Assembly (NCBI GenBank): GCA_006384855.1
Contig: VCJN01000837.1
Location: 1-64,000, forward strand
DNA length: 64,000 nucleotides
Source of the DNA: Tetraselmis striata
Lineage: Eukaryota > Chlorophyta > Chlorodendrophyceae > Chlorodendrales > Chlorodendraceae
Direction of reading: 5' to 3'
Part shown: piece by piece, positions 8,879-20,231 of the stretch
Layout: each line of letters starts with the position of its first letter
Position numbering within the stretch: position 1 is the first letter of the stretch
Notes under the pieces: generated by a model
Database searches by the model: none
The model's input: only the letters and a program-made list of their open reading frames with translations
What the model was told of the DNA's origin: nothing
Translations under genes and position numbers: made by a program

Positions 8879-10620
8879 GGTATCGAGTCCTCCCCTCCCT
8901 AGTGAGCGCGTCCACCTGCGCCTTGCGCTCGGGGCCGTCCTCCTCCGTCACCACATTCTGCAACCCTTACCGCGTGACGAACCACGCAGCTCCTTGCAGG
9001 CGCTTGTACATGTGCCCAAGCACCGCCAGTCGTGACACCGAACGCACCACCGCTGGGGACGCGAGCTCCTTCTCGGGCATGATCGCCTTCACCCGGGCCT
9101 CCTCGAGGAGCGGACCGGCGTTAAGAATGGAAAACGTTTCCATGTGGTGCAAGCAGTCCTCCATGACCCAGCCGGGCTGCACCGTCACCTTGCCTGACCC
9201 TGCAGTCATGGAGGGGAATGCCGTCACGCCCACGCCCACGCCCACGCCCGGGGGGGGGGGGGGGGGGGGGGGGAGGGGTTTACCTTTCGATTCTTGGACA
9301 CTGCAAACGAAGGGCGCAACCCGCGTTCAAAGTTGCTGGGTATCGGGACTAAAGCATGGCGCCGGTCTTCCTGCTTCATAGCTCGGAATCCAATGTGGCC
9401 CTGCACGGTGACAAATTTCCTCCAGAAGTCCCTTCCCAAGCCAAAAAAAAACAGGTGGAACGGCGCGAGGGGGAAGAGGTTGACCATGCTGACATAGCCC
9501 CGGACCACATGCACATGGCACACGCCATGGCAGCCAGTGTTCTGCTTGGCCTCCGCCAGCCGGGTTGTGTTGACCGCACGCCGGGCAAGGTGCGTGATTC
9601 ACTGGACAAGTCATCGCCTTCATGGACGGTTACCAAGCGAGCCTCCCCGTCCGCATCCACAGGGGGGTGCTCCTGGGCAGCCGCCATAGCCTCCACAACC
9701 TGCCACGCCGACCGGGCGGGTGCGTGTGATTCCATACAACCGCAGTTGAGTGGTGCCACCAGCACGCAGGCCGGGCCCACTCACCTCTGAACGCAGAAGG
9801 CCCACAATGCCCCCATCCTCGAAAACAGCGCGCCACTGGGTCGCCCCGCCGTAGTCCTCCAACACCCACTCGGTAACGACGCCGGTTATCACGCCGTAGT
9901 GCCATACCCCCCGGAACTTCTTGGCGATGACCTTCATGTAGAAGTCGCCGGAATCGCCTTTCCATATCACGCCCTCATCGCGGGTTCCACGCCCGCCGGC
10001 GGCCACGCAGGCGCGTCGATGTCCATACCGTCTTCGCCAACGGGGTCCTCCCCCACGCCCATCACATCGTCCACCTTCGAGCCGCCGTCGTCCGAGACCG
10101 GCGCCGGCGGGCCGTTTCCGACGGCTGCAACTACTCCTGCTGCCGCCCCTGTTGTTGTTGCTGCTGCTGCTGCCGCCCCTGCTGCTGCTGCTTGTGATAA
10201 GGCGGCCTTGCGGCGCAACTTAGCCGCACGCTTCAACGAGTGGCTACAGTTCGGGAATTTTAGGAAGTGCCGCTCTCGCGCCATCTTATCACAAGTGCCC
10301 GTCACGTTGCCCCGGCAGTGCTTGCATGAGTACACGCCATCCTTCGACACACTCGCTATCCATCCCTTTGCCGGCATGCCTGCTGCCGCGCGCGAGGGGC
10401 GGGGGGGGGGGGGGGGGGTTGAGAGTTGGGGTGGATGTAACCCACCACCGGCAGGCAACACAGATGCGAGTGCGCGGCTGTCCGCGCTTGATTCAACGGT
10501 GAGCGGCGGTGACCGTGAGGCGACCCCATACTTCATGCGCGTGCTGGGGCGTTACACAATCATCAGCAGTTAGGGCGGCTGCATTAAAACGCGCACCTAC
10601 GAACACCACCTACCGCCTAC
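8879..10620 (-). pseudogene. Truncated CACTA transposase, copy A
   Basis: This is the same gene start as at 16,587 in B, read on the minus strand. From the ATG at 10,377 it encodes a BED-like finger (CKHC, then HFLKFPNC), Ala-rich linkers and an acidic stretch. An exon with WHYGVITGVVTEWVLEDYGG, a splice donor GAG/GTGAGT and the exon ending LTREGRTRY follow. The reading frame breaks after PAGVEPAMRA, exactly as in copy B but not in E. The gene is cut at LTREGRTRY and joined to the satellite. The central Tnp2 catalytic region present in E at 12.06-13.03 kb is missing here. It cannot make a working transposase. Confidence 0.8.
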
Positions 10621-10963
10621 CACCTACCGTACCACCTACATCCGCCCACACCTCCGCCCGTCGTGCCGCACATCGCGGCATCACCGCGGGGTCAGCGGTC
10701 AGCGATGTGCGGTCAGCGATGTGCGGCGATGTGCAATGAGTGCGTACATCCGCCTGTACTTAGCCCGGGTGCTCCACGTCGGAGGGCGACACGCGAGCCC
10801 GCGTGCGCATATCAATTTGATGAAATTATGGAAACGAGAAATTCATATAGTACTTTACAGGTCGCGCGCGATAGTCGTCGCTACTGGGTATGAAATCCAC
10901 GTCCCTCGTCCGTCCCGTATCGTCCCCGTATGTCGTCGTTCGTCACCAGTAGGGCACATTTAC
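10621..10963. repeat. Right subterminal zone of A
   Basis: No gene. It contains CACATCGC/GATGTGCGG repeats (10,665-10,735), an AT-rich stretch (10,808-10,860) and GGGACGATACGGGACGG-like motifs near the end. It mirrors 16,010-16,330 in B almost exactly. Confidence 0.7.
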
Positions 10964-10985
10964 GTCACATCTGAATCTCACAGTG
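10964..10985 (-). repeat. Terminal inverted repeat, right end of A
   Basis: The reverse complement reads CACTGTGAGATTCAGATG plus TGAC, followed inward by GTAAATGTGCCCTACTGG. It is identical over 22 bp to the left end. Confidence 0.9.
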
Positions 10986-10988
10986 TGA
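10986..10988. repeat. Target-site duplication TGA, right of A
   Basis: TGA directly after the CACAGTG end, restoring AAAGGACGG of the BED exon as seen at the empty site 16,673-16,683. Confidence 0.85.
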
Positions 10989-13900
10989 AAGGACGGCGCG
11001 AGACCGGCACTTCCGAAAATTCCCGAACTGTAGGCACTCGTTGAAGCGTGCGGGTAAGTTGCGCCGCAAGGCCGCCTTACAACAAGAAGCAGCAGCAAGG
11101 GCAGCAGCAACGGCAGGGGCGGCAGCAGGAATAGTTGCTGCCGTCGGAAACGGCCCGCCGCCGGCGCCGGTCTCGGACGACGGCGGCTCGAAGGAGGACG
11201 ATGTGATGGGCGTGGGGGAGGACCCCGTTGGCGAAGACGGTATGGACATCGACGCGCCTGCGTGGCCGCCGGCGGGCGTGGAAGCCGCCAATGAGGGCGT
11301 GATACGGGAAGGCGATCCCGGTGACTTCTACATGAAGGTCATCGCCAAGAAGTTCCGGGCAGTATGGCACTACGGCGTGATAACCGGCGTTGTTACCGAG
11401 TGGGTGTTGGAGGACTACGGCGGGGCGACCCAGTGGCGCGCTGTTTTCGAGGACGGTGACACTGTGGACCTTCTGCGTTCAGAGGTGAGTGGGCCCGGCC
11501 TGTGTGCTGGTGGCACCACTCACCTGCGGTTGTATGGAATCACACGCACCCGCCCGGTCGGCGTGGCAGGTTGTGGACTATGGCGGCTGCCCAAGCCAGG
11601 AGCAACCCCATGTGGATGCGGACGGGGAGGCTCGCTTGGTAACCGTCCCTGAAGGCGATGACCAGTCCAGTGAATCCGAAGAGGAGGGCTGGGAAGGGGG
11701 GGGGGGGGGGCGGCTGGCGCCGGGTGGACGAGCGATGAGGAGGAGGAGGAGGAGGAGGCGCACCTCCGGGCGTGGGAGTCTGCGGCTGTGCCGGGGTCCG
11801 AGACTAATGCCCTCACGTTTGCAGTCATGAAGTGCTCGGCCCAGGTGAAGAGCAAGAATTCCAACAACTCCGCTGTCAGCGAGTGGCAGCTTTTGCATGA
11901 CATCATGCCCGCCGGCTTCACCTGGGGTGGGATGGCCGTGCCACGCAGCCACAAGGCGATGCGGAAGTTCCTGCGGGTACGGCCGGGATGTGCCGGGGTG
12001 CGTGCTTGACGCGGCGCGTCTTGGGGTGTCAAGCCCCTCACGCTCCTCGCCTCCCGATGCATGCAGGTGCCTGATACATCCAGCAGATATGTCCGGCACA
12101 TGTGCCCCAAGGGGTGCGTGGCGTTCAGCGGGGCGCCCGGGAAGGCTGCCGAATGGGCGAACCTCCCCGACCAGCACTGCCCGGAGTGCAATGCCGACAG
12201 GTTTATCCGCACGCCGCAGTCCCTGAAGCTCACGGCTGCACGGGTTAGGTACGTCTTGAGCGTGGCGGACATCATCAAGGGCTGGTTCCGAGACCCTGTG
12301 TGGTACGCTTGCTCGAAGAAGGGGACGGACGTGTCTATCAACGCCTTCCGCGCCTCGTCGGAGGCGGAGCGCCTGAATGAAGGCGGGCACGGCACCGGCC
12401 TCGCCGCGGGAGACTTCCTCCATGCCGACAACGGTATCTACACACTCACAGATGATGGCTTCCTGTCGCACCTTCGGGCCACCCAGTCTGTCAGCGGGGT
12501 TGCGATCAGGTGTGAGGACATGCCGCCCCACATGCTGACCTCCAGGAGCAACTGGCACCCAGTCGCACTCATTGGCCCCCCGGAGCCGCCCAACATGGGC
12601 AAAATACTGTTAGAGGTGCTGCACGAGCTCGCGGTGCTTGGCGAGCATGGAGTGAGGGTCACCCCCGCAGACGGGGGGGAACAGTTCGTGCACAAGGTCT
12701 TCCTCGGTATGTGGGTGTGCGACGCCCAGGGCAGACGAAAGATCTTTGTGCGGGGGGGGGGGGGGGGGGGGGGGGGGGCTAGCCAGCTCAGAGGTTGCCC
12801 CTGGTGCCGTCTGCGGAGCCATGTGGAGTGCCCGGACGGCACGGTGAAGGTGGCGCCTGCGGGGTATGCAAAGGACGTCATCCAGAGGGTGGATGGCGTA
12901 GAGTTGCAGGCTGTGCGCACAGGCGCGAGCTGCCTCCTGCTCTCCGGCGACCATATGCTGGAGCAGGTGGGCGTCATCGGCCAGATAGAGGAGGACTTGG
13001 CCAAGTCGGACCTCGATGGGGATGAGGACGGCGAACTGAGCCCCGCTGCCATTTCAACACAACCCGGCTGGAGCAGGCCAAGCAGAACATCGGCTGCCAT
13101 TGCGTGTGCCAGGTGCCTGTGGTCCTGGGCTATGTCAGCATGGTCAACCTCTTCCCCTTCGCGCCGGACCACCTGTGCTTTTTGGGCTTGGGAAAGGACT
13201 TTCGGAGGAACTTCCTCGACGTGTTGGGCCACGTTGGATTTCGGGCTATGAAGCAGGAAGACCGGCGCAAGGCTTTAGTCCTGATACCCAGCAACTTTGG
13301 ACGCGGGTTGCGCCCTTCGTTTGCGGTGTCCAAGAAGTCGAAAGGTAAGCCCCCCCCCCCCCCCCCCCCCCCATGGGCGTGGGCGTGGGCGGGGGCGGGG
13401 GCGTGACGGCATTCCCCTTCATGACTGCAGGGTCAGGCAAGGTGACGGTGCAGTCCGGCTGGGTCATAGAGGACTGCTGGCACCACACGGAATCGTTTTC
13501 CCTTCTTACCGCCGGTCCGCTGTTCGAGGAGGCCCGGGTGAAGGCGATCATGACCGGGAAGGAGCTCGCGTCCCCAGCGGTGATGCGTGCGGTGTCGCAG
13601 CTGGGGGTGCTTGGGCACATGTACAAGCGCATGCAAGGAGCTGTGTGGTTCGTCACGCGGTGGGGGTTGCAGAACGTGGTGACGGAGGAGGACGGCCCTG
13701 AGCGCAAGGCGCAGGTGGACGCGCTCACCAGGGAGGGGAGGACTCGATACCTAGCGGACATCACCGTGTATGCCCGCCTGGCTGAGGGAAACGGCTTCGT
13801 GGCGCTCCTCGTCTCCAACTTGCACTCGGCGGTGTGCCGCATGATCCACCAGATGATGGCTTGCGGGCACCCGTTTGCGGAGCTGTGGATGGAGAACCTC

Positions 13901-14995
13901 ATGGGCTTCTTGAAGGCGGGCGCCAAGCGCGTGCTGCCGAAGAATGTCTGCGAGACCATGATGAGGGACCTCCTTTTCGCGCAACAGATCAACCGCATGA
14001 AGGCGCATCGCCTCTACCGGGAACCCAACCCCAACAAGAAGGTCTCTTCTCCCCCCCCCCCCCCCCGCCTCTTGTTGCCTCCTCAGCCACGTGCACCCAT
14101 ACCCACCCACCCACACACACACACACATACACTCACACTCGCACTCACAGCGACCCACCCACACACACAGGGGTACATGGCCCCAGACGACGCAGGCCCC
14201 GGCGCCGTGGAGACGCCCATCCGGTTGGTTGGGAGCGCTTCCGCTGCGTGGGAGCACGCGGTGGACTTCAAGGACCATTTGGAGAAGCTGCTGGACGACG
14301 TCCGACGTACGGTGCAGGGCTCGCACTCGTATGCACCCATACTCGCGGGGTGGGGTGCGGTCCTGCCGAGCTGGAGCCCGGTGGCGCTGGGGGGCTCCTG
14401 GCCTACAAGGCGGCGTCGCTTCGCAACGGCGACAAGCCCCGGCTTCACCGGGGGGGGGGGGGGGGGGGGGGGAAGACGGGGAGACGTCGAGAGACAACTC
14501 CTTCTTTGCGTACAAGATGTTGAAGCAAGTCCCCGACGCCGACCCACCCACCACCCACCGAGGAGCTGGAGAGCGAGGAGGAGCTGCCAAGAAACCTGCT
14601 GGCGGAGCGCGAAGACGCCAAGTACACCACCATGGTCGCGCGAGCTCAACACTTCTACCTTGCCACGCCACCGCCCCCGCCAGGGGCTGACTCGGACGAC
14701 AGCCGTGCCAGCGCGCGGCCCATTCGGGCTGCATTGTGTACGGTGTGGACGCCGGAACGAGCCCACACTGCCGTGGGCTTGGACTTGTGGAGAGTGCCGG
14801 GCGGCGGCGGTGGATCCGGCGGGGAGGAGGCCCTTGTCCTACTAGATGGTCCGGGCATCTGCAAGGTTGCTGTTCTCCTGGCCCCTGCCGACATGTCCTC
14901 CGCGAAGGCTGCCGACTTGGGCGTCGACGCCGGGGAGCTGCTGATGGCGGGGATCCACGCAAGGTCGCAGGACGGTGCGCGAGGGGGGGGGGGGG
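10989..14995 (+). pseudogene. CACTA Tnp2-type transposase of E, main body
   Basis: A multi-exon transposase gene. Visible pieces are: the finger end and acidic N-region (10,989-11,484, donor GTGAGT); 11,570 onward (VVDYGGCPSQEQ); up to 11,976; 12,067 to ~12,750 with CPECNADRF, YTLTDDGFLSHLR and a hydrophobic PNMGKILLEVLHELAVLGEHG block followed by GCPWCRLRS. Next are ~13,057-13,344 (VNLFPFAPDHLCFLGLGKDF) and 13,431-14,041 (FVALLVSNLHSAVCRMIH, then FAELWMENLMGFLK). The tail is 14,171-14,990. The order CPxC, xxDGF, PGPK-like, GCPWC, LGxxKD, then NLHxxVxxxxFxxxWxxE matches Tnp2/Transposase_21 plus DUF4218 of CACTA elements. The 5' exon is split by A and closed by a TGA, so the gene is dead. C-runs follow several donors. 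Confidence 0.8.
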
Positions 14996-15019
14996 GGGGG
15001 GGAGGGCAGCGGCTGTGGG

Positions 15020-15150
15020 ATAGGCGGCGCAGCGGTTGCTACCGAGTGAGGCTTAGCATCGTTTGCAGTAGCAACGCAGCCTTTCCGGTTGCATAGTGTG
15101 ACGCCGCCTGGATGAAACCCAGCAGTACGCGCAAAGTGCAAGTGTTACAC
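15020..15150. repeat. Single copy of the ~190-bp accessory repeat in E
   Basis: Contains TTGCTACCGAGTGAGGC and CCAGCAGTACGCGCAAAGTG, matching one unit of the pairs in A and B. It directly follows the transposase end and a G-run (14,983-15,001). Confidence 0.7.
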
Positions 15151-15186
15151 GCCCGTGTGCCCCACCCAATAACATTGCGCCCGACC

Positions 15187-15872
15187 TCACTGACGGCATG
15201 TCTCGCTCTCCTTCATCTCCTGGGCCGTCCGCCGCCTCAACCTGCACACCCTACCAGCCGCTCGTGCCTTCTCGGAAGCCTCAGACACGGCGGCGCGAGT
15301 CGCGTCGTGGAACGCGTCCATGGCATGGCGGAACTCCGCCCTCACCGCGGCCGTGGTCGGGCAGGGGACTGCCCGCTGATGGGTCGCCACGCATGGGTAC
15401 TTGGGGCCGCACAAAGCCGGGGTCCTTCGCAGCGACACTCCCAGTCCGTCCGTTGGCCGCAGTACACGCATGACGGGCGTCCGGCCAGGACACGCACATG
15501 ATAGTGCATGTGGCCGCCTCCCGCCACTGCTCGTAGTGCTCCGGTCAACATGGCGACGAGCAAGTCGGCATGTCCCGCAGGTGGCTGCGGGGCGGGTGGC
15601 GCGAGCGCAGCCTCGCTCGCCTCGACAACCCCCTCATCCCTATCAGTCGCCTCAACCACGGCCTCCTCCGCCTCCTGATGCGGCGCATCAGGCGCATCAT
15701 CGTCGTCTGGCAGGGCGTCCCCCCCCGCGACAGCTCCGTCGCACAAGTACCGGCACCGGCACCCCACGCCTCCTGCGCTTACCACCAACCGGCATGTTTC
15801 CTTTGGGAGGCGGTTCATCCGCGTCGGAGGCGAGCGGCGGTGCCGGTGTGGGTGTGGATACTGCCCGGCCAT
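15187..15872 (-). pseudogene. Cysteine-rich accessory protein, copy in E (frameshifted)
   Basis: It starts MAGQYPHPHRHRR at 15,872 and keeps the CVYCGQRTDWECRC cluster, then shifts frame; the rest (CGPKYPCVATHQRAV to ESETCRQ) continues in another frame. It lacks the middle block seen in copy A (QHMAVPAPPMSRATSS), so it is a different length variant. It lies between the transposase end and insertion B, transcribed toward the transposase. Confidence 0.6.
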
Positions 15873-15986
15873 TAGGGCTCCCGCCGCCCGCCGCTCCGCC
15901 GACCCACGCCGCGGCGTGTGCTGCGCCCCGCATAGTCGCCTCGAATATATTATACATGACGCGGGGACAGGGCGCGGGGGAGGGGG

Positions 15987-16008
15987 CACTGTGAGATTCA
16001 GATGTGAC
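15987..16008 (+). repeat. Terminal inverted repeat, left end of B
   Basis: CACTGTGAGATTCAGATG plus TGAC, continuing GTAAATGTGCCC, so this end corresponds to the right end of A. Confidence 0.9.
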
Positions 16009-16340
16009 GTAAATGTGCCCTACTGGTGACGAACGACGACATACGGGGACGATACGGGACGGACGAGGGACGTGGACTTCATACCCAGTAGCGACGACTA
16101 TCGCGCGCGACCTGTAAAGTACTATATGAATTTCTCGTTTCCATAATTTCATCAAATTGATATGCGCACGCGGGCTCGCGTGTCGCCCGCCGACGCGGAG
16201 CACCCGGGCTAAGTACAGGCGGATGTACGCACTCATTGCACATCGCCGCACATCGCTGACCGCACATCGCTGACCGCTGACCCCGCGGTGTGCCGCGATG
16301 TGCGGCACGACGGGCGGAGGTGTGGGCGGATGTAGGTGGT
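16009..16340. repeat. Left subterminal zone of B
   Basis: No gene. Mirror of 10,640-10,963: GGGACGATACGGGACGG motifs, an AT-rich tract near 16,115-16,160 and CACATCGC repeats at 16,240-16,305. Confidence 0.7.
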
Positions 16341-16586
16341 ACGGTAGGTGGTAGGCGGTAGGTGGTGTTCGTAGGTGCGCGTTTTAATGCAGCCGCCCTA
16401 ACTGCTGATGATTGTGTAACGCCCCAGCACGCGCATGAAGTACGGGGTCGCCTCACGGTCACCGCCGCTCACCGTTGAATCAAGCGCGGACAGCCGCGCA
16501 CTCGCATCTGTGTTGCCTGCCGGTGGTGGGTTACATCCACCCCAACTCTCAACCCCCCCCCCCGCCCCCCGCGCGCGGCAGCAGGC

Positions 16587-18068
16587 ATGCCGGCAAAGGG
16601 ATGGATAGCGAGTGTGTCGAAGGATGGCGTGTACACATGCAAGCACTGCCACGGCATCGTGACGGGTAGTAGTGAAAGGACGGCGCGAGAGCGGCACTTC
16701 CGGAAATACCCGAACTGTAGCCACTCGTTGAAGCGTGCGGCTAAGTTGCGCCGCAAGGCCGCCTTATCACAAGCAGCAGCAGCAGGGGCGGCAGCAGCAG
16801 CAGCAGCAACAGCAGCAACAAGCGCGGCAGCAGGAGTAGCTGCAGCCGTCGGAAACGGCCCGCCGGCGCCGGTCTCGGACGACGGCGGCTCGAAGGTGGA
16901 CGATGTGATGGGCGTGGGGGAGGACCCCGTTGGCGAAGACGGTATGGACATCGACGCGCCTGCGTGGCCGCCGGCGGGCGTGGAACCCGCGATGAGGGCG
17001 TGATATGGAAAGGCGATTCCCGGCGACTTCTACATGAAGGTCATCGCCAAGAAGTTCCGGGGGGTATGGCACTACGGCGTGATAACCGGCGTCGTTACCG
17101 AGTGGGTGTTGGAGGACTACGGCGGGGCGACCCAGTGGCGCGCTGTTTTCGAGGATGGGGGCATTGTGGGCCTTCTGCGTTCAGAGGTGAGTGGGCCCGG
17201 CCTGCGTGCTGGTGGCACCACTCAACTGCGGTTGTATGGAATCACACGCACCCGCCCGGTCGGCGTGGCAGGTTGTGGAGGCTATGGCGGCTGCCCAGGA
17301 GCACCCCCCTGTGGATGCGGACGGGGAGGCTCGCTTGGTAACCGTCCATGAAGGCGATGACTTGTCCAGTGAATCACGCACCTTGCCCGGCGTGCGGTCA
17401 ACACAACCCGGCTGGCGGAGGCCAAGCAGAACACTGGCTGCCATGGCGTGTGCCATGTGCATGTGGTCCGGGGCTATGTCAGCATGGTCAACCTCTTCCC
17501 CCTCGCGCCGTTCCACCTGTTTTTTTTTTGGCTTGGGAAGGGACTTCTGGAGGAAATTTGTCACCGTGCAGGGCCACATTGGATTCCGAGCTATGAAGCA
17601 GGAAGACCGGCGCCAGGCTTTAGTCCCGATACCCAGCAACTTTGAACGCGGGTTGCGCCCTTCGTTTGCAGTGTCCAAGAATCGAAAGGTAAACCCCCCC
17701 CCCCCCCCCCCCCCCGGGCGTGGGCGTGGGCGTGGGCGTGGGCGTGACGGCATTCCCCTCCATGACTGCAGGGTCAGGCAAGGTGACGGTGCAGTCCGGC
17801 TGGGTCATGGAGGACTGCTTGCACCACATGGAAACGTTTTCCATTCTTAACGCCGGTCCGCTGCTCGAGGAGGCCCGGGTGAAGGCGATCATGACCGAGA
17901 AGGAGCTTCGCGTCCCTAGGCGGTGCTTGGGCACATGTACAAGCGCATGCAAGGAGCTGCGTGGTTCGTCACGCGGTGGGGGTTGCAGAATGTGGTGACG
18001 GAGGAGGACGGCCCCGAGCGCAAGGCGCAGGTGGACGCGCTCACTAGGGAGGGGAGGACTCGATACCC
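16587..18068 (+). pseudogene. Truncated CACTA transposase, copy B
   Basis: From the ATG at 16,587 it reads MPAKGWIASVSKDGVYTC, then a BED-like finger with CKHC and HFRKYPNC, Ala-rich linkers and an acidic segment MGVGEDPVGEDGMDID. The frame then breaks (PAGVEPAMRA, stop), where E reads PAGVEAANEGV. Exons with WHYGVITGVVTEWVLEDYGG, VNLFPLAPFHLFFF and KVTVQSGWVMEDCLHHME follow, with donors at 17,187 (GTGAGT) and 17,690 (GTAAAC then a C-run). A deletion removes part of the exon near 17,905-17,925 relative to E and A. It ends at LTREGRTRY, fused to the satellite. Not functional. Confidence 0.8.
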
Positions 18069-18356
18069 CACGCGGCGCCAAGGCGCGGCGGCCGGGGCAG
18101 CGCGGCGCCAAGGCGCGGCGGCCGGGGCAGCGCGGCGCCAAGGCGCGGCGGCCGGGGCAGCGCGGCGCCAAGGCGCGGCGGCCGGGGCAGCGCGGCGCCA
18201 AGGCGCGGCGGCCGGGGCAGCGCGGCGCCAAGGCGCGGCGGCCGGGGCAGCGCGGCGCCAAGGCGCGGCGGCCGGGGCAGCGCGGCGCCAAGGCGCGGCG
18301 GCCGGGGCAGCGCGGCGCCAAGGCGCGGCGGCCGGGGCAGCGCGGCGCCAAGACAG
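18069..18356. repeat. 30-bp GC-rich satellite, ~9-10 units, copy B
   Basis: The same monomer as in A, opposite strand (GCGGCGCCAAGGCGCGGCGG plus CCGGGGCAGC). All units are of the basic type, without the longer CATCCCACTCG variant. The boundaries with the transposase fragment and with the spacer are the same as in A. Confidence 0.93.
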
Positions 18357-18950
18357 CGCATACAGCGGAATCGGCGGAAAGGGATGCATTACAAGCTGTG
18401 GACGGCAGCCGCTGAAAACTATGCGGTCATGCCGCAACAACCCCAGCACTGGCTTCTGGATACCTCTGATCTGGCTGACGGCGGCGGGCTGCGGGATGCA
18501 GGGCCGCATGACTGAGGTGGCGGTGCTGGTGAGCCCGCAGAGTCTGCATGCGGCGGAGGCGGCGCAGCCGCATAGGCACTAGACAATGCTCTGAAGCGAG
18601 CCCCAATTGTCTGCCCAGCGCCTGCCCCAATGTAACGCACCAGCTTGGCAGCAATTGGCAGCTCTTTTGCCCCCCCCCCTCCACCCCACAGACACACTAC
18701 CAATACCAGTTTCTCATCCCGGCGGGCAGTTGATGCGTATACCCAGGCTTGTGCGTACGCGGTGCGGGGGGGGGGGGGGGGGGGATCACTATAGCTAAGC
18801 TAGTGATGTGAGATATGAGTGCAGCAACAGATATTGTGCAAGATATAATACGATGGCATGCAAGCGGGTCCCCGCTCTTCCACAATCATTGGCCCTGCTC
18901 CCTCTTGCCCCGCCCCCGGTGCCCTTTAGCTGCTCTCAGCATCCCGAGTG
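18357..18950. other. Spacer between satellite and accessory block, copy B
   Basis: Mirror of 6,716-7,288. It contains a C-run near 18,670 and a G-run at 18,766-18,783. No recognised gene. Confidence 0.5.
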
Positions 18951-18954
18951 GGAT

Positions 18955-19260
18955 GGGCGGGGCAGCGGTTGCTACCGAGTGAGGCGTAGCATCGTTTGCA
19001 GTAGCAACGCGGCCTTTCCGGTGTGACGCCGCCTGGATGTAACCCAGCAGTACGCGCAAAGTGCAAGTGCAAGCTGCTGATGGCGGGGATCCCGCGCGGG
19101 GGGGGGGGGGGGGGGGGGGCAGCGGCTGTGGGATAGGCGCGGCAGCGGTTGCTACAGAGTGAGGCGTCGCATTGTTTGCAGTAGCAACGCAGCCTTTCCG
19201 GTTGCATAGTGTGACGCAGCCTGGATGTAACCCAGCAGTACGCGCAAAGTGCAAGTGTTA
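18955..19260. repeat. Tandem duplication of ~190 bp, copy B
   Basis: GGTTGCTACCGAGTGAGGCG and its partner (GTTGCTACAGAGTGAGGCG) are separated by a G-run (19,099-19,118). Mirror of 6,385-6,715. Confidence 0.8.
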
Positions 19261-19299
19261 CACGTCCGTGTGCCCCACCCAATGACATTGCGCCCGACC

Positions 19300-20112
19300 T
19301 CACTGACGGCATGTCTCGCTCTCCTTCAGCTCCTGGGCCGTCCGCCGCCTCACCCTGCGCACCCTACCAGCCGCGCGTGCCTTCTCGGAAGCCTCAGACA
19401 CGGCGGCGCGAGTCGCGTCGTGGACCGCGTCCCTGACATGGCGGAACTCCGCCCTCTTCGTGGCCGTGGTCGGGCAGGGGACTGCCCGCTGATGGGTCGC
19501 CATGCATGGGTACTTGGGGCCGCACAAAGCCGGGGTGCCGTCGCAGCAACACTCCCAGTCCGTCCGTTGGCCGCAGTCCACGCATGACGGGCGTCCGGCC
19601 AGGACACGCACATGATAGTGCATGTGGCCGCCTCCCGCCACTGCTCGTAGTGCTCCGGTCAACATGGCGACGAGCAAGTCGGCATGTCCCGCAGGTGGCT
19701 GCGGGGCGGGTGGCGCGAGCGCAGCCTCGCTCGCCTCGACAACCCCCTCAGCCCGATCAGTCGCCTCGACCACGGCCTCCTCCGCCTCCTGACGCGGCGC
19801 ACCAGGCGCATCATCGTCGCCTGGCAGGGCGTCCCCCCACCCGCAACGGCGCCGTCGGCGGTGGCCGACGCCGTCGTGGCGGGGTGTTGTGAGGAGGTGG
19901 CCCTAGACATAGGTGGGGCCGGCACCGCCATGTGTTGCTCCACATGCGGTGCGGTTCCTGAAGCGACAGCTCCGTCGCACCAGTACCGGCGCCGGCACCC
20001 CACGCACGCCTGCTGGGCTTACCACCAACCGGCATGTTTCCTTTGGGAGGCGGTTCATCCGCGTCGGAGGTGAGCGGCGGTGCCTGTGTGGGTGTGGATA
20101 CTGCCCGGCCAT
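19300..20112 (-). pseudogene. Cysteine-rich accessory protein, copy B (frameshifted)
   Basis: The start MAGQYPHPHRHRR and the end (CVDCGQRTDWECCCDG to ESETCRQ) lie in different frames. The shift is close to a G/C run near 19,831, where copy A has GCGGGGGGGGACGCC and this copy has one extra non-G base. The distal half, from MVEATDRAEG (19,773), is open and nearly identical to copy A. Confidence 0.6.
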
Positions 20113-20231
20113 TAGGGCTCCCGCCGCCTGTCGCTCCGCCGACCCACGCCGCAGCGTGTGCTGCGCCCCGCATAGTCGCCTCGAATATAATATACATGAC
20201 GCGGGGACGGGGGGGGATTCGTGCGTTTCGT
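20113..20231. promoter_or_regulatory. Putative divergent promoter, copy B
   Basis: 119 bp between the two divergent ORFs, with CGAATATAATATACATGACG as the only AT-rich block. It also shows the empty poly-G target site corresponding to the B insertion in E. Confidence 0.35.

Larger units (their letters stand above)
1459..10985. mobile_element. Non-autonomous CACTG-ended CACTA transposon, copy A
   Basis: The element starts CACTGTGAGATTCAGATG at 1,459 and ends with its exact reverse complement at 10,985. It is flanked by TGA on both sides (1,456-1,458 and 10,986-10,988). CACTA/CACTG ends and 3-bp target duplications are hallmarks of the CACTA superfamily. The uninterrupted target can be read at 16,665-16,690 (GTAGTGAAAGGACGG). 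Inside, read from its right end: subterminal repeats, a truncated transposase (10,620-8,880), a 30-bp satellite (8,878-7,289), a 0.5-kb spacer, a ~190-bp duplication, divergent accessory genes (6.3-5.1 kb), ~370-bp tandem repeats (4.7-3.2 kb), a small basic ORF (2.5-2.2 kb) and a G/C-rich terminal zone. It is an inverted copy of element B. Confidence 0.88.

Noticed and set aside
11520-12558. Minus-strand ORFs of 303 and 326 codons
   Set aside because: Opposite strand of the Tnp2 transposase exons; high GC keeps them open.
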